Assembly: GCF_026196735.1 (NCBI RefSeq)
Contig: NZ_JAPHUF010000004.1
Coordinates: 59,868-123,867, forward strand
Length of the DNA stretch: 64,000 nucleotides
Direction: 5' to 3'
From: Sulfurimonas sp.
Lineage (GTDB): Bacteria > Campylobacterota > Campylobacteria > Campylobacterales > Sulfurimonadaceae
In this document: piece by piece, positions 8,988 through 16,356 of the stretch
Layout of the letters: each line of letters begins with the position of its first letter
How positions within the stretch are numbered: the first letter of the stretch is position 1
Translations under genes and position numbers: made by a program
The notes under the pieces: model-generated
Seen by the model: the letters and a program-made list of their open reading frames with translations, nothing else
Database searches by the model: none
What the model was told of the DNA's origin: nothing

Positions 8988-9785
8988 TTACTCCTTTATA
9001 TCAAACTCTTCAAGTGCATCTTCGAGTTTTTCTCCGCCGTTTTTTACTATTTTGTAAAGTTCTGTGTTTTTAGGATTTGCTTTTGCCATTAGTTCATAGT
9101 AGTGAGGCTCATACTCATCAAGATGACTACTGCCCTCTCCAAACCAGTTAGCATCTATTTCAGGTACTCTAGTATAAAAAGGCAAATTAACAGCACCTTC
9201 TTCCAATTTAGCCTCTGTCATAGCTAAAATTTTAAAACTTTTAGAATCAAGTGTATAAACTATTTTATCCAAATAAATATAAACCAATCCAACAGAAGAA
9301 GCTATGCTCATCTGAGTAAAATCTTCTCTTAATGGTGTCGGATGTCCGTTAAAAGAGAGTAAAGTAGCAAAAATATCCGGATGTATCCACTGAAGCTTAG
9401 AGTTTTTAGTCACCCTATAATATATATCTTCATTAGGTGCTATTAGCAAGCCTCTTGTATAACCAAAGGCTAAGACAGCTGTATCTCCAACTTCTACTTT
9501 CCAGTTACCGTTAGGAAGTGCGCTGTTACTAAGAGCATTAAATTCACTCAGTTTAAGAGTTGCTATCTTAGTCTCTTTGTTGTAATTACTAACAATTGCA
9601 TTGTTTAAAATACTTGTACGCCCTTGTGCAATTTTATGAACAACAAAACCACTTACCCCGACATCTATCTTCTCAACTTCAATTGTAACCTCTGTTTTTT
9701 CTTCATTTACACTTATAATAGGAGATTCAACAACAGCTCCAAACAGTTCTAACATAAGGATTGACACTAAAAATATATACTTCAT
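8988..9785 (-). CDS. Exported protein resembling the PgbA N-terminal family
   Basis: This 265-residue protein has a signal peptide (about 1-17, MKYIFLVSILMLELFGA). A beta-rich body follows, with segments (VGVSGFVVHKI, EVGDTAVLAFGYTRGLLIAPN, WIHPDIFATLLSFNGHPTPLREDF) that I recognise from the plasminogen-binding protein PgbA N-terminal family of Helicobacter and relatives. In a presumed free-living bacterium a plasminogen role is unlikely; a general envelope function is my inference. It has an acidic tail and no lysine-rich plasminogen-binding C-terminus. It is upstream of the GlcD gene and divergent from the M23 peptidase gene. Confidence 0.7.
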   Translation of the reverse strand: MKYIFLVSILMLELFGAVVESPIISVNEEKTEVTIEVEKIDVGVSGFVVHKIAQGRTSILNNAIVSNYNKETKIATLKLSEFNALSNSALPNGNWKVEVGDTAVLAFGYTRGLLIAPNEDIYYRVTKNSKLQWIHPDIFATLLSFNGHPTPLREDFTQMSIASSVGLVYIYLDKIVYTLDSKSFKILAMTEAKLEEGAVNLPFYTRVPEIDANWFGEGSSHLDEYEPHYYELMAKANPKNTELYKIVKNGGEKLEDALEEFDIKE

Positions 9786-9899
9786 ATCTCTCTACTTTAT
9801 AATAATGTAATGCGATTATATCAAACAAACCTCATACTAAGGCAAATTTTGTTAGAGTTTTGGAATTATTTTTAAAATTTTATACTTATGGTTATTTTT

Positions 9900-11099
9900 A
9901 TGATGCGTTTATTTCTACTTTTTTTATTTGTTACATCTCTATTTGGGTCTAAAGTTGAGAGTTTTAGATGGTCAAACGGAGAGACTTACTTGATGTTTTT
10001 AGAAAAACACAATCTTCCTCTAAAATCACTCTACTACAACCTAGACAGAGATGACCAGTTACTAACTCAAGAGATGCGTGCCGGTATCAATTATCAGATT
10101 TTAAGAGATAGTGAGAAAAAAATTCTACAGATGCTGCTTCCACTAAATGATGAATTACAAATCCACATATATATAGATAAGGGTGCATATAAATTTGAAG
10201 TCATTCCTATCATCAGTTCTACAAAAACTGAAGCATTTACCATAAAGATAAATCATTCTCCCTATTATGATATCGTAAAAGAAACAGGCAGCAAAAAACT
10301 CGCAGAAATTTTTGTATCAAGCTATAAATACTCACTGAATTTTAAAAGAGACTTACGAAAAGGCGATACTCTTATCATGATTTATGATCAAAAATATCGT
10401 CTAGGAAAACCTTTTTCTATGCCAACTCTAAAAGTTGCAATGATAGAAATGAAAAATAAAAAACACTATATATATCTAAACGATGATGACAGATACTATG
10501 ACGAACAAGGCAATGAAGTAGAAGGATTTTTACTAGCTCGTCCTGTTCGCGGTGCTAGAATCTCATCATACTTCACAAAAAGAAGATTCCACCCTATTTT
10601 AAAAAAATGGAAAGCTCATTTGGGTGTTGATTATGCCGCAAGAAGAGGTACGCCGGTTGTCGCAGCCGGAAGCGGAAGAGTCATATATGCAGGAAGACTT
10701 GGAGCTTATGGCAACCTTATCAAGATTAAACATGACGATGGATATGAAACAAGGTATGCGCATTTAAAATCATTTCGCAGAGGTATAAAAAGAGGCAAAT
10801 ATGTTAAAAAAGGTCATACCATCGGTTATGTAGGTTCAACCGGCCGCTCAACGGGACCTCACTTACACTTTGAACTAAGAAAAAGAGGAAGTGCCACAAA
10901 CCCGCTTAGAGTCGTTCAGGTAACAACCAAAAAATTAAAAGGTAAAGAAAAAAAAGCATTCTTGATTCTAAAAGAAAATTATAATCAAAGTGTAGACCTG
11001 CATCTAAAAAATGAGACAAAATTTGTAAGAGTGTCTAAACCTGATACAGTCTGTTATTTCTTTAATGGAGAACAATGTGAGCCAAATAAACTCAACTGA
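9900..11099 (+). CDS. M23 (LytM) peptidoglycan endopeptidase
   Basis: The protein cuts peptide cross-links of murein in the periplasm. It has a signal peptide, a central domain (about 20-210) of the Csd3/NlpD-like type, and a C-terminal LytM domain. Zinc ligands appear in RRFHPILKKWKAHLGVDYAA and HLHFEL, with YETRYAHL between. I place the start at 9900 or 9903 (399 or 398 residues), not the in-frame ATG at 9888. A TATACT box at 9881-9886 would start transcription near 9893, after that upstream ATG. In helical relatives such enzymes (Csd1-3) help set cell shape. The Nudix gene overlaps its end. Confidence 0.88.
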   Translation: MMRLFLLFLFVTSLFGSKVESFRWSNGETYLMFLEKHNLPLKSLYYNLDRDDQLLTQEMRAGINYQILRDSEKKILQMLLPLNDELQIHIYIDKGAYKFEVIPIISSTKTEAFTIKINHSPYYDIVKETGSKKLAEIFVSSYKYSLNFKRDLRKGDTLIMIYDQKYRLGKPFSMPTLKVAMIEMKNKKHYIYLNDDDRYYDEQGNEVEGFLLARPVRGARISSYFTKRRFHPILKKWKAHLGVDYAARRGTPVVAAGSGRVIYAGRLGAYGNLIKIKHDDGYETRYAHLKSFRRGIKRGKYVKKGHTIGYVGSTGRSTGPHLHFELRKRGSATNPLRVVQVTTKKLKGKEKKAFLILKENYNQSVDLHLKNETKFVRVSKPDTVCYFFNGEQCEPNKLN

Positions 11100-11646
11100 A
11101 GAATTAAAAAACCCAAAATTTATAAAACCTATACTTATAAATTACTCAGAAGACGGAATAAAGAAAAAATGGGAAGCAGTTATAAGTTATGACAGCGTTG
11201 CCGTACTTCTCTACCATACAGACAAAAAAGCTTTTATACTTGTAAAACAACTCAGAGCAACTGTACTAAATAAAAATAAAACAAACGGTATGATGTACGA
11301 ATTATGCGCCGGTATTGTAGACAAAGATGCCAGCAATGCACAAATTGCTAAAGAGGAAATACTAGAAGAGTGCGGCTATGATATTCCGGTTGAATCCCTA
11401 GAAAAAATTAGCTCATTTTATACAAATGTCGGCATATCCGGAACTCACCAAACTCTGTATTTTGCTTCATGTGACGATAGTATGAAGGTTAACGATGGCG
11501 GTGGACTATATGATGAAGAGATAGAAGTTATATCTGTTCCAATAGAAGAATCCAGAGAGTTTATGTTTGATGAGAGTTATCAAAAAACAACAGGTGTTAT
11601 GATGGCATTTTACTGGTTTTTTGATACAAAACAGCACCTACTTTAA
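11077..11646 (+). CDS. Nudix hydrolase of the NUDT14 / UDP-sugar pyrophosphatase type
   Basis: The sequence ELCAGIVDKD, then EECGY, FYTNVGISGTHQTLYF, NDGGGLYDEE and TTGVMMAFYWF follows closely the layout of NUDT14-type enzymes, which cleave UDP-glucose or ADP-ribose. The Nudix box spans GIVDKD to EECGY with the right 23-residue length. However, the usual first Glu is Ala and the Arg of REUXEE is Glu; the EExG metal ligands are kept. I prefer a GTG start at 11077, six bases behind a clear GGAG, over the in-frame ATG at 11065. The GGAG overlaps that ATG. Either way the gene overlaps the peptidase gene and is translationally coupled to it. Confidence 0.82.
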   Translation: MSQINSTEELKNPKFIKPILINYSEDGIKKKWEAVISYDSVAVLLYHTDKKAFILVKQLRATVLNKNKTNGMMYELCAGIVDKDASNAQIAKEEILEECGYDIPVESLEKISSFYTNVGISGTHQTLYFASCDDSMKVNDGGGLYDEEIEVISVPIEESREFMFDESYQKTTGVMMAFYWFFDTKQHLL

Positions 11647-11658
11647 AATTAAATAAAT

Positions 11659-11762
11659 AATTTGTCTAGTAAATAGTTTTAGTACGAGGCATATTTTTGA
11701 AGGACTACTATAGTAGTTCAAAAAAATCTAACGAAGTAATAGAGCTGTTAACTAGCCAAATT
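11659..11762. repeat. Inverted-repeat element between convergent genes
   Basis: The ends (11659-11673 and 11748-11762) pair over 15 positions with two mismatches. Inside is the perfect palindrome ACTACTATAGTAGT (11704-11717), flanked by TTTTTGAA and TTCAAAAA, which could end transcription in both directions. The right arm includes the last codons of priA. On the minus strand its middle shares blocks (CTTCGTTA, TTGAA-CTAC-GTAG, TGCCT) with the element at 49582-49845. Confidence 0.55.
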
Positions 11763-13680
11763 CTATTGGGTCCATATCTATTTCTGCTAGTTGATTTCTA
11801 CATGTAGAAATCGCTTTTATAATATCCGTACTCTTATCAGCTCTTAGAAGTATTTCAAATCTATACTTATTTGCAACTCTCTCCACAGCGCACTTGCCGT
11901 ATCCGACTATTTCAACCCTCGACCAAGGAGGACAAGTATTTGATACTTTTTGCAGGCTCTCTTGCATCTCATTCATAGCTTCAGCCGCTTTTGCACCATT
12001 TTTATGCGAAAAAAGTATACGACAGAGTTTTTTATATGGAGGATATAGCTCTTTTCTATACTCTTTTTCTTCATTTAAAAACTCTTCATAGTTGTCTATA
12101 TATGTTTTGAAAAACTCTTCGTTAAAAGTCTGAACTAAAACCTTGGCATTTGCTTTTCGTCCGCTTCTTCCTGCTACTTGAATTAGCGATGAGAGGGCTT
12201 TTTCTCTAGCTCTATAATCACTCATATTTAACATGTTATCCATCCCAAGCACAACTCCGAGAGTAACACCGTGATAATCATGCCCCTTAGATAACATCTG
12301 GGTTCCCACCAATATATCAGTCTCTCTGTCGTTAAATCTTTTTAGAGCTTTTTTTAATTTATTGGAAGTTGTAATCACATCTCTATCAAACTGCTCAACT
12401 TTTGCATCTTTAAACTCTTGGCTTATAACTTTTACAGCCTCTGCAGTTCCAAGTCTGCTACTTGTAAGAGAGTCTCCTTCGCACTCTGAACACACTTGTG
12501 GAATGGCTTGCGAAAAGTTGCAGTAGTGACACTTAAGCGCTCGTGATTTTTGATGAATACTCATACCTACACTACAAAACACGCACTCATAAGTATGTCC
12601 ACAATCTTGGCAGATAAGATACTTGAAATTTGCGCGGGTTGGAAGAAATACAATTGATTGCTCTTTAGCAATCAAGTTATGCTTTAAACTATCCATAATT
12701 ATAGGAGAAAGGTTCTCAACTGAGCGTTCATATATAAACTCTTTTTTCGAAGTAAAGTGTCCACCTTTCAATCTGACATGTGGAAATTTTACATATGTAT
12801 TAAGTGATGGCGTAGCACTTCCTAAAACAACTGGCACATCATATAATTTACCCATATAAATTGCTATATCTCTTGCATTGTAACGAGGTCTTGAAGATGA
12901 TTTATAACTGTCATCATGCTCTTCATCTACAACTATCAGTCCCAAATCTTTTATGGGCAAAAACAGAGCTGAACGAGGACCTGCAATTATTTGAGCGGTT
13001 CCATCATTAATTTTTTGTAGTGCTTCTTTTTTTTGTTTTGGAGTCAGTTTTGAATGCCACATAACAACTCTATCCCCAAAATGCATATCCAGTCTATGAC
13101 TCATCTGCGGTGTCAAAGAGATTTCAGGCATTAAAAAAATAGAGCGTTTACCCTCTTTTAACATGTCATGAAAATACTGCATATAGATTTCAGTTTTTCC
13201 GCTGCCCGTATCACCAAAAAGAAGTGAGACTCTGTATTGTTTTAAAAATTTTAGAGCATCAGTTTGCTTATCTGAAAGAGTTAATATGGGATTCGAATAT
13301 GTGGCTTTTAGGAATGCTACCCCTTGGCATTCTCCACTTTGAGCCTCACCTATTTTGATTCCCATTACAGGTACGACTGAAGTCGTATATCCGCAACTAT
13401 ACGCAGTCATCACTCCAAGAGCCTCTCCGAGTGAGCAGATATAATAAGTAGATATAAACTTAGCTAACTCCAGTTGTTTTTTAGAATAAAAAGAGTCGTA
13501 TACTTCTAAAATCTCACTGGTATCAAACTCTGGCTTTTCACAAGTAGAAATTATTACACCCTTAGAGTTCTTATTGCGAAGATTTATATTTACTACTGCA
13601 CCTGTTTTTATCTCTAAATCAGAGTGGTATGTAAGCGTAGATAGAGGGGATGAGAGGATTGCTAGTTCATAAAAATACAA
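11752..13680 (-). CDS. priA: Primosomal protein N' / replication restart helicase PriA
   Basis: PriA reloads the replicative helicase at stalled or recombined forks. The 642-residue protein has an N-terminal DNA-binding domain and a superfamily 2 helicase core (Walker A GDTGSGKTEIY; DEEH box VVDEEHDDSYKSS; QMLSKGHDY). It has paired zinc-binding cysteine motifs (CQDCGHTYECVFC, CHYCNFSQAIPQVCSEC), and the C-terminal domain ends in IEFG. The first codon is TTG with a GAGGA site five to six bases ahead. It follows the prepilin-like gene on the same strand by 24 bases. A 20-bp palindrome at 11793-11812 lies inside its 3' end. Confidence 0.95.
   Translation of the reverse strand: MYFYELAILSSPLSTLTYHSDLEIKTGAVVNINLRNKNSKGVIISTCEKPEFDTSEILEVYDSFYSKKQLELAKFISTYYICSLGEALGVMTAYSCGYTTSVVPVMGIKIGEAQSGECQGVAFLKATYSNPILTLSDKQTDALKFLKQYRVSLLFGDTGSGKTEIYMQYFHDMLKEGKRSIFLMPEISLTPQMSHRLDMHFGDRVVMWHSKLTPKQKKEALQKINDGTAQIIAGPRSALFLPIKDLGLIVVDEEHDDSYKSSSRPRYNARDIAIYMGKLYDVPVVLGSATPSLNTYVKFPHVRLKGGHFTSKKEFIYERSVENLSPIIMDSLKHNLIAKEQSIVFLPTRANFKYLICQDCGHTYECVFCSVGMSIHQKSRALKCHYCNFSQAIPQVCSECEGDSLTSSRLGTAEAVKVISQEFKDAKVEQFDRDVITTSNKLKKALKRFNDRETDILVGTQMLSKGHDYHGVTLGVVLGMDNMLNMSDYRAREKALSSLIQVAGRSGRKANAKVLVQTFNEEFFKTYIDNYEEFLNEEKEYRKELYPPYKKLCRILFSHKNGAKAAEAMNEMQESLQKVSNTCPPWSRVEIVGYGKCAVERVANKYRFEILLRADKSTDIIKAISTCRNQLAEIDMDPIEFG
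11793..11812. repeat. 20-bp perfect palindrome inside priA
   Basis: GATTTCTACATGTAGAAATC is its own complement. It holds the CTACATGT/ACATGTAG word that recurs through the window, here inside coding sequence. Confidence 0.7.
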
Positions 13681-13704
13681 AACAATCCTCTAGCTGATAA
13701 GTTA

Positions 13705-14148
13705 TTAATCAGTTAAAAGTTTACATGTAGCATTTGCTGTATTACATGTAAATGCACCTGTATTAGGATTATATGTAAATGCTACATCAGTTCCCTGAAC
13801 ATTAAAAGTATAGTCCAGTCCATTAGCATTACCCTGCCAGTGACCTGAACCAGTTCCTGCTGCTATACCATACATCAACAGTGTCTGATTAGCATCCACT
13901 CCAGTAAAAAGGGTTGTAGTACTGTTACTTAGTTTTGCTATCCAAGCACTATCTCCAGTTATAAGACGACCTTGTCTTTCAGTTACAATAGCAGAACGAA
14001 TTGCAGCAATATCGGCACGCCCTTTTGTTATCTCAGCATCAGTACGAGTTGCTGCAAATCTAGGAACTGCCACAGCTGCCAATATCCCCAACACGACTAT
14101 AACAAATACAAGTTCTATCATTGTAAAAGCACTTTTTGATTTTTGCAT
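13705..14148 (-). CDS. Prepilin-like protein (type IV pilin / type II pseudopilin N-terminus)
   Basis: The 147-residue protein opens with a short basic leader and the class III signal KSA-FTMIELVFVIVVLGILAA. Cleavage is expected before Phe, with Glu at mature position 5. The rest is a small globular domain with two Cys near the C-terminus (FTCNTANATC) that may form a disulfide. Such proteins build type IV pili, type II pseudopili or competence pili. No assembly genes lie in this window, so the machine is unknown. A second prepilin-like gene lies upstream on the same strand and priA follows. Confidence 0.88.
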   Translation of the reverse strand: MQKSKSAFTMIELVFVIVVLGILAAVAVPRFAATRTDAEITKGRADIAAIRSAIVTERQGRLITGDSAWIAKLSNSTTTLFTGVDANQTLLMYGIAAGTGSGHWQGNANGLDYTFNVQGTDVAFTYNPNTGAFTCNTANATCKLLTD

Positions 14149-14259
14149 AAAAATTCCTTAAGTTAAATAATATATCAATTATTTAATATATTAACATTTT
14201 TTAGATTATTTAAGTTTGAAGTTTGTAAAAAGATTTAGATTTTTTAACTGTATATGTGC

Positions 14260-14283
14260 GTTCCCAAGCGGGAGCTTGGGAAC
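14260..14283. repeat. REP-like palindrome
   Basis: A perfect 10-bp stem (GTTCCCAAGC with GCTTGGGAAC) and a 4-base loop lie between the two prepilin genes. It is much richer in G and C than its surroundings. The stem resembles a short extragenic palindrome seen in many unrelated bacteria. On the minus strand the T-run precedes the hairpin, so it is not a classical terminator for the upstream gene. Confidence 0.55.
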
Positions 14284-14292
14284 AAGAAAAAA

Positions 14293-14712
14293 TTAACGAA
14301 CTACAGCTGAACCTGTTAAAGAAACATTATGGTCAACCATATTAGCAAATAAAACACAACCACCAGTCTGCGTTTGAATATCAACAACTAGAATTTGGTC
14401 TGTACCTGACGCTGTATTTGTACCAGTTGCACAAACTGTACCACCAGCGCTATCTGTTCTTGCAGTAATTACATTAGCAGCAACACCTAAATTTGTACCA
14501 GGGTCAACAATAGTCGTAAAATCAGGCACACTACCAGTCGCGGTCGTACTAGCTTGAATCTGATTAATAGCCGTCTTAAAAGTTGCTAAAGTTGCAGTAG
14601 CAGTAGCATCTTCACGCGTAGCAGCAAGTTTTGGAATAGCAACAGCTGCTAAAATACCTAAAATAACAATAACAAAGATCAATTCGATCATAGTAAAACC
14701 AGCTCTTTTCAT
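14293..14712 (-). CDS. Prepilin-like protein
   Basis: This 139-residue protein has the leader MKRAG, cut before FTMIELIFVIVILGILAA, giving a standard mature N-terminus with Glu5. After the helix the sequence is Ala/Thr-rich and holds two Cys (CATGTNT and GGC) that could form a disulfide. It differs from the neighbour at 13705-14148 beyond the N-terminal helix. The Shine-Dalgarno sequence AAGGAG is well placed. It faces the flgB promoter region, so the two are divergent. Confidence 0.87.
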   Translation of the reverse strand: MKRAGFTMIELIFVIVILGILAAVAIPKLAATREDATATATLATFKTAINQIQASTTATGSVPDFTTIVDPGTNLGVAANVITARTDSAGGTVCATGTNTASGTDQILVVDIQTQTGGCVLFANMVDHNVSLTGSAVVR

Positions 14713-14848
14713 AAGAACTCCTTGAATTAAAAAAATTGGGTTACACTAGCAACCTTAAGAAGTATTATGTAGCAGATGTCATTAAAACTTGCTTAAATAT
14801 ATTAATTAAACTAATACATGTAACCTACTATTTTTCAATATCTTTTTT

Positions 14849-14862
14849 GGAACTAAAATTGC
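14849..14862 (+). promoter_or_regulatory. Sigma-54 promoter of the flgB operon
   Basis: TTGGAACTAAAATTGCTT has GG at 14849-14850 and GC at 14861-14862, exactly ten bases apart as sigma-54 (RpoN) requires. Transcription should start near 14873, giving a 5' leader of about 105 bases. In Campylobacter and Helicobacter flgB-class rod genes are RpoN/FlgR-controlled, which fits. Confidence 0.8.
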
Positions 14863-14978
14863 TTGTAGAATTGAACTAACACAAAACAAGGTGACTTATC
14901 TCGCCAAAGGCGTAGCTTTAGTGACTGAATAAAGCCTGGATTAGTTCAGGTTTTATGAGATGATAAATAGGGGAGAAG

Positions 14979-15410
14979 ATGAGTATTGAGATTTCTAGAA
15001 CACATGGATTACTTGCAAAAGCTATGGACTATAGAGCAATTCGTCAAGATATGATATCTTCTAACATAGCAAATGCTGACACTCCTTTTTATAGACCAAG
15101 GGATGTGAGATTTGAAGAGTATCTGGCACATGAAAAAGCAAAAGCACTAGATACGAACAGTAACAAACTTGAGATGGCACAGACCAACAGTGCACATATG
15201 GCACTTCAAAATGAAAAAACATCATACAAGCCAACTACTTACTTCAGAGATGGGCATATGGCAAGAAATGATGGCAATAGTGTAGACTTAGATGTAGAGA
15301 CAACAGAGATGAGTAAAAACTCGGTTATGTTCAATGCTCTCATTCAGACAAACAAAAAATCCGGTGCAATCTTTAAAAGTGTTATAGAAGCATCACAAAA
15401 AGTAAGTTAG
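14979..15410 (+). CDS. flgB: Flagellar proximal rod protein FlgB
   Basis: FlgB forms part of the flagellar rod crossing the periplasm. The 143-residue protein has the rod-family motif SSNIANADTPFYRPRDVRFEEYL near residues 27-47 and a C-terminal helix (VDLDVETTEMSKNSVMFNALIQT) typical of the family. A GGGGAG site precedes the ATG. It begins the flgB-flgC-fliE-ftsI run behind a sigma-54 promoter. A 19-codon upstream ORF and flgC follow within 60 bases. Confidence 0.96.
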   Translation: MSIEISRTHGLLAKAMDYRAIRQDMISSNIANADTPFYRPRDVRFEEYLAHEKAKALDTNSNKLEMAQTNSAHMALQNEKTSYKPTTYFRDGHMARNDGNSVDLDVETTEMSKNSVMFNALIQTNKKSGAIFKSVIEASQKVS

Positions 15411-15419
15411 GATTGAATT

Positions 15420-15476
15420 ATGAGTAATTTTTTTAATAGTTTTGATAAGTGTTTTCAGAATAGGTTGTGCAGATGA
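15420..15476 (+). CDS. Short upstream ORF copying the FlgC N-terminus
   Basis: This 18-residue frame (MSNFFNSFDKCFQNRLCR) repeats the start of FlgC (MSNFLNSFD): the first 28 or so bases of flgC are present twice, 53 bases apart. It has its own AGGA site nine bases ahead. It ends with TGA overlapping the flgC start as ATGA. It is either a remnant of a tandem duplication or a leader peptide that couples translation to flgC. Whether it is translated is unknown. Confidence 0.5.
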   Translation: MSNFFNSFDKCFQNRLCR

Positions 15477-15967
15477 GTAACTTTTTAAATAGTTTTGATA
15501 TTAGCGGTTATGGCTTGTCGGCTCAGCGTGTTCGTGTAAATACAATTTCACAAAACATTGCAAATGCGCAAACAACAAGAACTGATGAGGGTGGCCCTTA
15601 CAGAAGAAAAGAGGTTGTTTTTAAAGCTATAGATTTCAACCAACAGTTTAACAATGCAATAAACTCAATGACGGATAGCACAAAATTTGAAGACCCTTTA
15701 AATGAAGGCAATTTTGGCAAAAAGGTAAATCCTGCTATAATGAGCGTAGTAGTTGATAAAATATCACGCGATGACAGAGAACCGAAAATGAAATTTGAAC
15801 CAGCGCATCCAGATGCTGATGCAAATGGCTATGTTGCGTATCCAAATATTAATCCTGTTATCGAAATGGCCGATCTAGTAGAAGCGACTCGTTCTTACCA
15901 AGCAAATGTGGCTGCATTTGAGAGTGCGAAAAATATGGCAAACAGCGCAATTTCGTTGTTGCAGTAG
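15473..15967 (+). CDS. flgC: Flagellar proximal rod protein FlgC
   Basis: FlgC is a rod subunit next to FlgB and FliE. The protein has the N-terminal motif SAQRVRVNTISQNIANAQTTRT and the C-terminal segment NPVIEMADLVEATRSYQANVAAFESAKNM, both diagnostic. I choose ATG 15473 (164 residues), since it overlaps the stop of the short upstream ORF as ATGA and matches the family start. The GTG at 15467 is an in-frame alternative that adds two residues. A strong ribosome site for fliE follows the stop. Confidence 0.95.
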   Translation: MSNFLNSFDISGYGLSAQRVRVNTISQNIANAQTTRTDEGGPYRRKEVVFKAIDFNQQFNNAINSMTDSTKFEDPLNEGNFGKKVNPAIMSVVVDKISRDDREPKMKFEPAHPDADANGYVAYPNINPVIEMADLVEATRSYQANVAAFESAKNMANSAISLLQ

Positions 15968-15982
15968 AGGAGGAGGTAAATT

Positions 15983-16291
15983 ATGAGTGAATTTGGAAAA
16001 ATTGATGGTCTTGGCGGAACATCAACAGCTGAATTATTAAAACAAAAAAACAAAGTCGAATCTACCGGTGGTGAAGCTTTTGCAAAACATCTTAAATCAG
16101 CTATAAATGAAGTAAATGAAATTCAAGAAAAAAGTGAAGTAGCTGTAGCTGATATGGCGACAGGACAAGTTAAAGACTTACACCAAGCAGCATTAGCAAT
16201 TGGTAAAGCAGAAACAAGTATGAAACTAATGCTTGAGATTAGAAATAAAGCTCTAAACGCTTACAAAGAGTTAGGTAGAACACAGTTATAA
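15983..16291 (+). CDS. fliE: Flagellar hook-basal body protein FliE
   Basis: FliE joins the MS ring to the rod and is one of the first rod proteins exported. The 102-residue protein has the family helix region (FAKHLKSAINEVNEIQEKSEVA, then DLHQAALAIGKAETSMKLMLEIRNKALNAYKELGRTQL). A strong GAGGAGG site sits six bases before the ATG. It follows flgC by 15 bases and precedes ftsI, an order shared with other Campylobacterota. Confidence 0.95.
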   Translation: MSEFGKIDGLGGTSTAELLKQKNKVESTGGEAFAKHLKSAINEVNEIQEKSEVAVADMATGQVKDLHQAALAIGKAETSMKLMLEIRNKALNAYKELGRTQL

Positions 16292-16356
16292 CCTCTTCTT
16301 CGCTACTTAACCACCTCATAAATATTTACATGATATAATCTTCTAAAAAAGTATAT

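Noticed and set aside
9888..9899. In-frame upstream ATG of the M23 peptidase
   Set aside because: A TATACT box at 9881-9886 places the transcript start after it, and the signal peptide fits a start at 9900 or 9903.
14260..14283. Rho-independent terminator of the 14293-14712 prepilin gene
   Set aside because: On the minus strand the T-run comes before the stem, not after it.
13705..14712. Type IV pilus or type II secretion operon
   Set aside because: Only prepilin-like subunits are present; no ATPase, platform or secretin gene is in the window.
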